Positions 6,478 through 9,718 of a stretch of 9,718 bases of DNA are shown in pieces. Position 1 is the first letter of the stretch. Every line of letters begins with the position of its first letter. The notes beneath the pieces are model-generated. The model made no database searches. It worked only from the letters and a program-made list of their open reading frames with translations, and had not been told where the DNA came from. Source of the DNA: Bacteroidales bacterium (GTDB lineage Bacteria; Bacteroidota; Bacteroidia; Bacteroidales; P3); assembly GCA_012837565.1 (NCBI GenBank), contig DUQY01000231.1, forward strand, positions 1 through 9,718, read 5' to 3'. A program made the position numbers and the translations under genes.

Positions 6478-7587
6478 TTATTTATTATCTTCTTTATTCT
6501 CTAATTTGATTTTATTCTTATTCTCCTTTATTATCTTTTTCCACCTCCTATATGACGACTTGTTACCTCCTGTTCGGCTTATATGAAGAGGTGCTTCATC
6601 GTTTTCGTCTTCATCGTTTTCATCTTCATCATAGACTTTCCTATCATCTCTTTTATGACCCTCAGAAACAGCATGAGCTATGCTTGCATTAAGTTCAAAT
6701 CCAATTATAAGAACAAATGAAATCAGGTAGAACCATAAAAAGAATATGATTAACGCCCCAATTGATCCATATAACGCATTATACCTAGAAAAATGTGTGA
6801 TATAGAAGTTAAATCCATAAATTGAAAGAAGGAAAAGTATTGTTGCTAAGGTTGCCCCTGCCGAAAAGAACTTAAAATTGGATTTATCAGCTGGGGTGTA
6901 GTAGTATATTACAACGAACATCATATATACTAATGCAATTAACAATAGCCATTTTGCAGTTTGTAAAACAAAGACCATAAAACCTTCCTCTATTAATCCA
7001 TTCCTTAGAAGGAAATTAAAGAAAGCTTGCGAGCCTATAACCAAAACAAAAGACAATAATACAACTAATCCTATTGCAAATACCAGACCTATACTTATTA
7101 GTCTATTCTTATACCATTTTCTTTTCTTAGATACATGTGTTGTTCTATTAAAAGAAATAATCATAGCATTTACACCATTAGAAGCAACATAGAGTGATGC
7201 TATAAAACCTATTGACATCAATCCTTGGTGCTTCTTTAAGAATATTCCATTTACTGTTTCTATTACCTTGTCTGCAATTGCATGTGGAACAAGAACCCCA
7301 ATTAGATCTATTACTTGAATGTATAAGGAGTCAATTGGGATATAAGGAATAAGAGTAAAGAAGAATAGCAAAAGAGGAAAGGTTGCTAAGACGAAGTGAT
7401 AGGCAAGTGCTGCTGCTCTTTGGTTAACAAAACCCTTAGCAAGACCATTAATAAAGAATGATAGTACATCGAAAATTGGTACTCCCTGAAAACCTGGCAG
7501 AACAATTAATCTCGACATATGTATAGTATTGCGTACATATCTCTTATACAAAAACTTCCTTATATATTTATCGCTCTTCTTAGACAC
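6478..7587 (-). CDS. YihY/RBN (BrkB) family inner-membrane protein
   Basis: 369 residues with about six membrane segments (roughly 58-80, 122-145, 165-190, 205-230, 240-262 and 270-298). The conserved RAAALAYHFVLATFPLLLFF (57-76) identifies the family, as do YTPADKSNFKFFSAGA (230-245) and YGSIGALIIFFLWFY (273-287). The LPGFQGVPIFDV block before segment one is, as I recall, typical of Bacteroidota members. Family members were once called RNase BN, but that was wrong; the true function is unsettled, so none is given. The cytoplasmic tail is unusual: an acidic stretch at 318-331 containing two DEDEN-type repeats, then a lysine-rich end. It sits between nadC (46 bp upstream) and der (9 bp downstream). 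Confidence 0.92.
   Translation of the reverse strand: MSKKSDKYIRKFLYKRYVRNTIHMSRLIVLPGFQGVPIFDVLSFFINGLAKGFVNQRAAALAYHFVLATFPLLLFFFTLIPYIPIDSLYIQVIDLIGVLVPHAIADKVIETVNGIFLKKHQGLMSIGFIASLYVASNGVNAMIISFNRTTHVSKKRKWYKNRLISIGLVFAIGLVVLLSFVLVIGSQAFFNFLLRNGLIEEGFMVFVLQTAKWLLLIALVYMMFVVIYYYTPADKSNFKFFSAGATLATILFLLSIYGFNFYITHFSRYNALYGSIGALIIFFLWFYLISFVLIIGFELNASIAHAVSEGHKRDDRKVYDEDENDEDENDEAPLHISRTGGNKSSYRRWKKIIKENKNKIKLENKEDNK
6595..6631 (-). repeat. 15-bp in-frame tandem repeat encoding DEDEN units
   Basis: TTCATCGTTTTCGTC at 6595-6609 is repeated at 6610-6624 with one change, followed by a partial third unit. Read on the minus strand it codes an acidic pentapeptide twice in the tail of the YihY-family protein. 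Units are a multiple of three, so copy-number change would keep the frame. Confidence 0.8.
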
Positions 7588-7633
7588 TAATTTCTCCCTT
7601 TAATTTTTATTAAGAATGGTTTATAGTTTTGGT

Positions 7634-8491
7634 TTATTGGTCGGCAACCAAACTTAAGTCTAAGGATTTGATTTGATGAGTTAAACTTCCAACAGAAATA
7701 TAGTCTACACCAGTTTTGGCAAAAGAAAGTATTGTGTCTTCATTTATCCCTCCAGAACTTTCTGTTTCATATTTCCCTCCAATAAGCTTAAGAGCCTCAA
7801 GGGTTAGCTTGGGTGTAAAATTATCTAACATTATCCTATCAACTTGTCCAACACTCATAACCTTTTGTAATTCCTCCATAGAACGCACCTCAATTTCAAT
7901 CTTTAAATCCTTATTGATATCTCTAAGGTATTGACGACTTTTTCTTATAGCTTGCTCTATTCCTCCTGCAAAATCAATATGGTTATCCTTAAGCATAATC
8001 ATATCGAAAAGACCTATCCTATGGTTATATCCTCCTCCAACTTTCACTGCATATTTCTCAAACAAACGCATCGAAGGGGTTGTTTTTCTGGTATCAAGTA
8101 GCTTAGCATTTGTTCCTTTTATTATCTCAACATATTGATTGGTTGTTGTGGCAATACCAGAAAGCCTTTGCATATAATTCAGTGCTGTTCTCTCGGCTGT
8201 CAGTATCCCTATTGCAGGACCCTCAACCCTAAACACAATATCTCCCCTACTTATCCTGTCTCCGTCTTGCATAAGTGGAGTGAAAACAATGGTATTATCT
8301 ACCAAAGAATATACTCTTTTAGCTATTTCTATTCCACAAATTACACCATCTTGTTTGACAACAAGTTTAGCTTTATCTGTCGTAGTTTTCGATATGCAAG
8401 CCAAAGAAGAGTGGTCGCCATCTCTAACGTCCTCTTCTAAAGCTAGTTTAATATGATTCAATAAATATTGTTCTGGAATTATACTATACAT
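7634..8491 (-). CDS. nadC: Nicotinate-nucleotide pyrophosphorylase (carboxylating), QAPRTase
   Basis: 285 residues, full length for the family. It converts quinolinate and PRPP to nicotinate mononucleotide, CO2 and pyrophosphate, the step where de novo NAD synthesis joins the shared route. The N-terminal domain holds EEDVRDGDHSS (19-29). The barrel shows TAERTALNYMQRLSGIATTT (98-117), then LDTRKTTPSMR (132-142, quinolinate-binding Arg and Lys), GGGYNHRIGLFDMIMLKDNH (152-171), EIEVRSMEE (199-207), DRIMLDNF (218-225) and the phosphate-binding SSGGIN (245-250) and SVGSLTH (266-272). All substrate-binding positions I know are present. It is the first gene of a minus-strand run of four; a TAnnTTTG box lies about 44 bases upstream, and cinA is divergent. 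Confidence 0.96.
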   Translation of the reverse strand: MYSIIPEQYLLNHIKLALEEDVRDGDHSSLACISKTTTDKAKLVVKQDGVICGIEIAKRVYSLVDNTIVFTPLMQDGDRISRGDIVFRVEGPAIGILTAERTALNYMQRLSGIATTTNQYVEIIKGTNAKLLDTRKTTPSMRLFEKYAVKVGGGYNHRIGLFDMIMLKDNHIDFAGGIEQAIRKSRQYLRDINKDLKIEIEVRSMEELQKVMSVGQVDRIMLDNFTPKLTLEALKLIGGKYETESSGGINEDTILSFAKTGVDYISVGSLTHQIKSLDLSLVADQ

Positions 8492-8534
8492 TTTCTTATT
8501 GAGATTTTCTTTTATAATCTATTCAATTTGTGGA

Positions 8535-8542
8535 CAAAGGTA
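8535..8542 (-). promoter_or_regulatory. Probable -7 box for the nadC operon
   Basis: The minus strand reads TACCTTTG, a full match to TAnnTTTG, 43 bases before the nadC ATG. No clear TTTG is seen at the -33 position, so the promoter may be weak or activator-dependent. Confidence 0.5.
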
Positions 8543-8615
8543 CGAAAATTAGTAGAATTACTTTTCTTATATCCCATTTTCTTGATAAAAAGGTGGTATA
8601 GACAAATGAAATAAT

Positions 8616-8623
8616 TAACTTTG
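8616..8623 (+). promoter_or_regulatory. Probable -7 box for cinA
   Basis: TAACTTTG matches TAnnTTTG on the plus strand, 75 bases before the cinA ATG. No TTTG is seen at 17-23 bases upstream. It lies back to back with the nadC box in the 207-bp divergent spacer. Confidence 0.45.
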
Positions 8624-8651
8624 CATATCTCTTATATGCTTTTTTATATGC
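8623..8651 (+). promoter_or_regulatory. Dyad repeat in the cinA promoter-leader region
   Basis: GCATAT-CTCTT-ATATGC (8623-8639) is a perfect six-pair dyad. It is followed by six T residues and a second ATATGC (8646-8651) that could pair with the same left arm. It starts on the last base of the cinA -7 box, around the expected transcription start. It could be an operator or, less likely, an early attenuator. AT-rich symmetry can arise by chance. Confidence 0.3.
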
Positions 8652-8698
8652 AATATAGGAGTATTCTTTTAGAGAAAATAAATAATATTAATAGAACT

Positions 8699-9718
8699 AT
8701 GAATATAGAAATAATAAATATTGGAGACGAACTACTAATTGGTCAGGTTGTGAATACCAACGCTTCCTTTATGGCAAAAGAACTAAATAAGGCTGGCTTC
8801 AATGTGAATAGAGTAACCACCATTGCTGATGATGCACAAGAGATTGAAGAGTTGGTAGAGAAGGCATTGGAAAACTCCGACTCTGTAATAATTACAGGAG
8901 GACTAGGACCAACCAAAGATGATATTACAAAGCACACCTTAGCCAAATTTTTCAATTCCAAGATGATTGAGAACAAGGAAGTATTAGCCAATATTAAGAG
9001 GATATTCGACAATAGAGGTTTCGAGCTTACCCCAACAAATAGGCTTCAAGCCCTTGTTCCAGAAAAGTGTAGGGTTATTGAAAACTTAGTAGGCACAGCA
9101 GCTGGGATGTGTTTTGAGAAGGATAATAAGCTTGTCTTCTCCATGCCGGGCGTACCATTCGAAATGAAGGAAATGCTTATCAAACACGTTATCCCAATCC
9201 TCCTTTCACATTATAAGGCCGATGCTATCTTCCATAAAACTATTATAACACAGGGTATTGGCGAAAGCTTCCTATCAGATTTAATAGAAGACTTCGAACT
9301 AAGCTTGCCTAAACATATTAAACTTGCCTACCTTCCTTCTGCCAATATGCTAAGGCTACGTTTGTCTGCAAGAGGAAAAGATGAAGAGGTAACAAAGAAG
9401 GAGTTGGACACTGAAATAAAAAAGCTCCTACCTCTAATTAAGGATTATTTTATAGGATTTAACGAAGGAGACCTAAGCCTTGTACTTGGAGAAATGCTAA
9501 GTGAAAAAGGCAAAACAATATCTACTGCAGAGAGTTGTACAGGTGGTAATATTGCAAGGTCAATTACTATCAACCCAGGTGCATCCAATTATTTCAAAGG
9601 CTCAATTATTGCCTATTCAAATGAGATTAAAATCAAGTTATTGGGAGTTGAGGAAAAAGCAATTGAGGAATATGGAGCAGTTAGCAAAGAAGTAGCAACT
9701 CAAATGGCACTTGGAGCA
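8699..9718 (+). CDS. cinA: CinA family protein (competence/damage-inducible; NMN amidohydrolase domain), cut by window end
   Basis: The frame is open from an ATG at 8699 to the window edge, 340 codons of an expected 410-420. The start is set by the MNIEIINIGDELLIGQVVNT opening that begins family members. Residues 1 to about 170 form the MoCF-like (COG1058) domain with ITGGLGPTKDD (65-75), GTAAGM (132-137) and SMPGVPFEMKEM (148-159). From about 258 the PncC-like domain begins, with STAESCTGGNIARSIT (275-290), NPGASNYFKGSIIAYSNEIK (292-311) and LGV. In other bacteria this pair hydrolyses ADP-ribose (N-terminal) and deamidates NMN to nicotinate mononucleotide (C-terminal). The last portion, including the tail of the PncC fold, is outside the window. 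It is divergent from nadC. Confidence 0.95.
   Translation, partial: MNIEIINIGDELLIGQVVNTNASFMAKELNKAGFNVNRVTTIADDAQEIEELVEKALENSDSVIITGGLGPTKDDITKHTLAKFFNSKMIENKEVLANIKRIFDNRGFELTPTNRLQALVPEKCRVIENLVGTAAGMCFEKDNKLVFSMPGVPFEMKEMLIKHVIPILLSHYKADAIFHKTIITQGIGESFLSDLIEDFELSLPKHIKLAYLPSANMLRLRLSARGKDEEVTKKELDTEIKKLLPLIKDYFIGFNEGDLSLVLGEMLSEKGKTISTAESCTGGNIARSITINPGASNYFKGSIIAYSNEIKIKLLGVEEKAIEEYGAVSKEVATQMALGA

Noticed and set aside
8743..9012. An 89-codon minus frame
   Set aside because: It is a shadow of cinA, whose plus frame carries the family motifs.
9501..9695. A 64-codon plus frame near the right end
   Set aside because: It is the +1-shifted frame inside the PncC domain of cinA and shows no motifs of its own.

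Overview
The window looks like a low-GC Bacteroidota chromosome, most likely Bacteroidales. Three things point there: promoters of the Bacteroides type (TTTG, then TAnnTTTG about 19 bases later), starts with little Shine-Dalgarno signal, and protein sequences (LysS, Der, the YihY/RBN family, an Rhs remnant and a RAYT transposase fragment) that read like that phylum. Species cannot be named from the sequence alone.

Left part (1 to about 1223) is an accessory, decaying tract. It opens with the N-terminus of a REP-associated tyrosine transposase (RAYT, Y1 family) on the minus strand, running off the left edge. Directly upstream of its start lie paired palindromes and a 17-bp tandem repeat, and at exactly that point an Rhs/YD-repeat core gene fragment is cut off. 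Further right are a degenerate second copy of the palindrome region, a 90-bp element with inverted arms, and a striking 160-bp array with an exact 21-bp period that is open in one minus-strand frame and would encode eight heptads. Just downstream of the S41 protease are scraps of what may be a second broken gene.

Middle part (1224-4629) is housekeeping on the minus strand: lysS (lysyl-tRNA synthetase) followed 17 bp later by an S41/CtpA-type periplasmic protease. Upstream of lysS is a stand-alone initiator tRNA-fMet with its own textbook promoter and a terminator whose G-U pairs show its orientation.

Right part: a minus-strand run nadC - yihY/RBN family membrane protein - der - S4-domain RNA-binding protein (4769-8491), probably one transcription unit from a promoter upstream of nadC. 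It combines NAD synthesis, an inner-membrane protein, a ribosome-assembly GTPase and an Hsp15-like RNA-binding protein. Divergent from nadC, cinA reads rightwards on the plus strand and is cut by the window end after 340 codons. NadC and the C-terminal domain of CinA both make nicotinate mononucleotide, so the divergent pair may be functionally linked.

All housekeeping genes look intact, with catalytic motifs present. The unusual content is concentrated in the first 1.2 kb.
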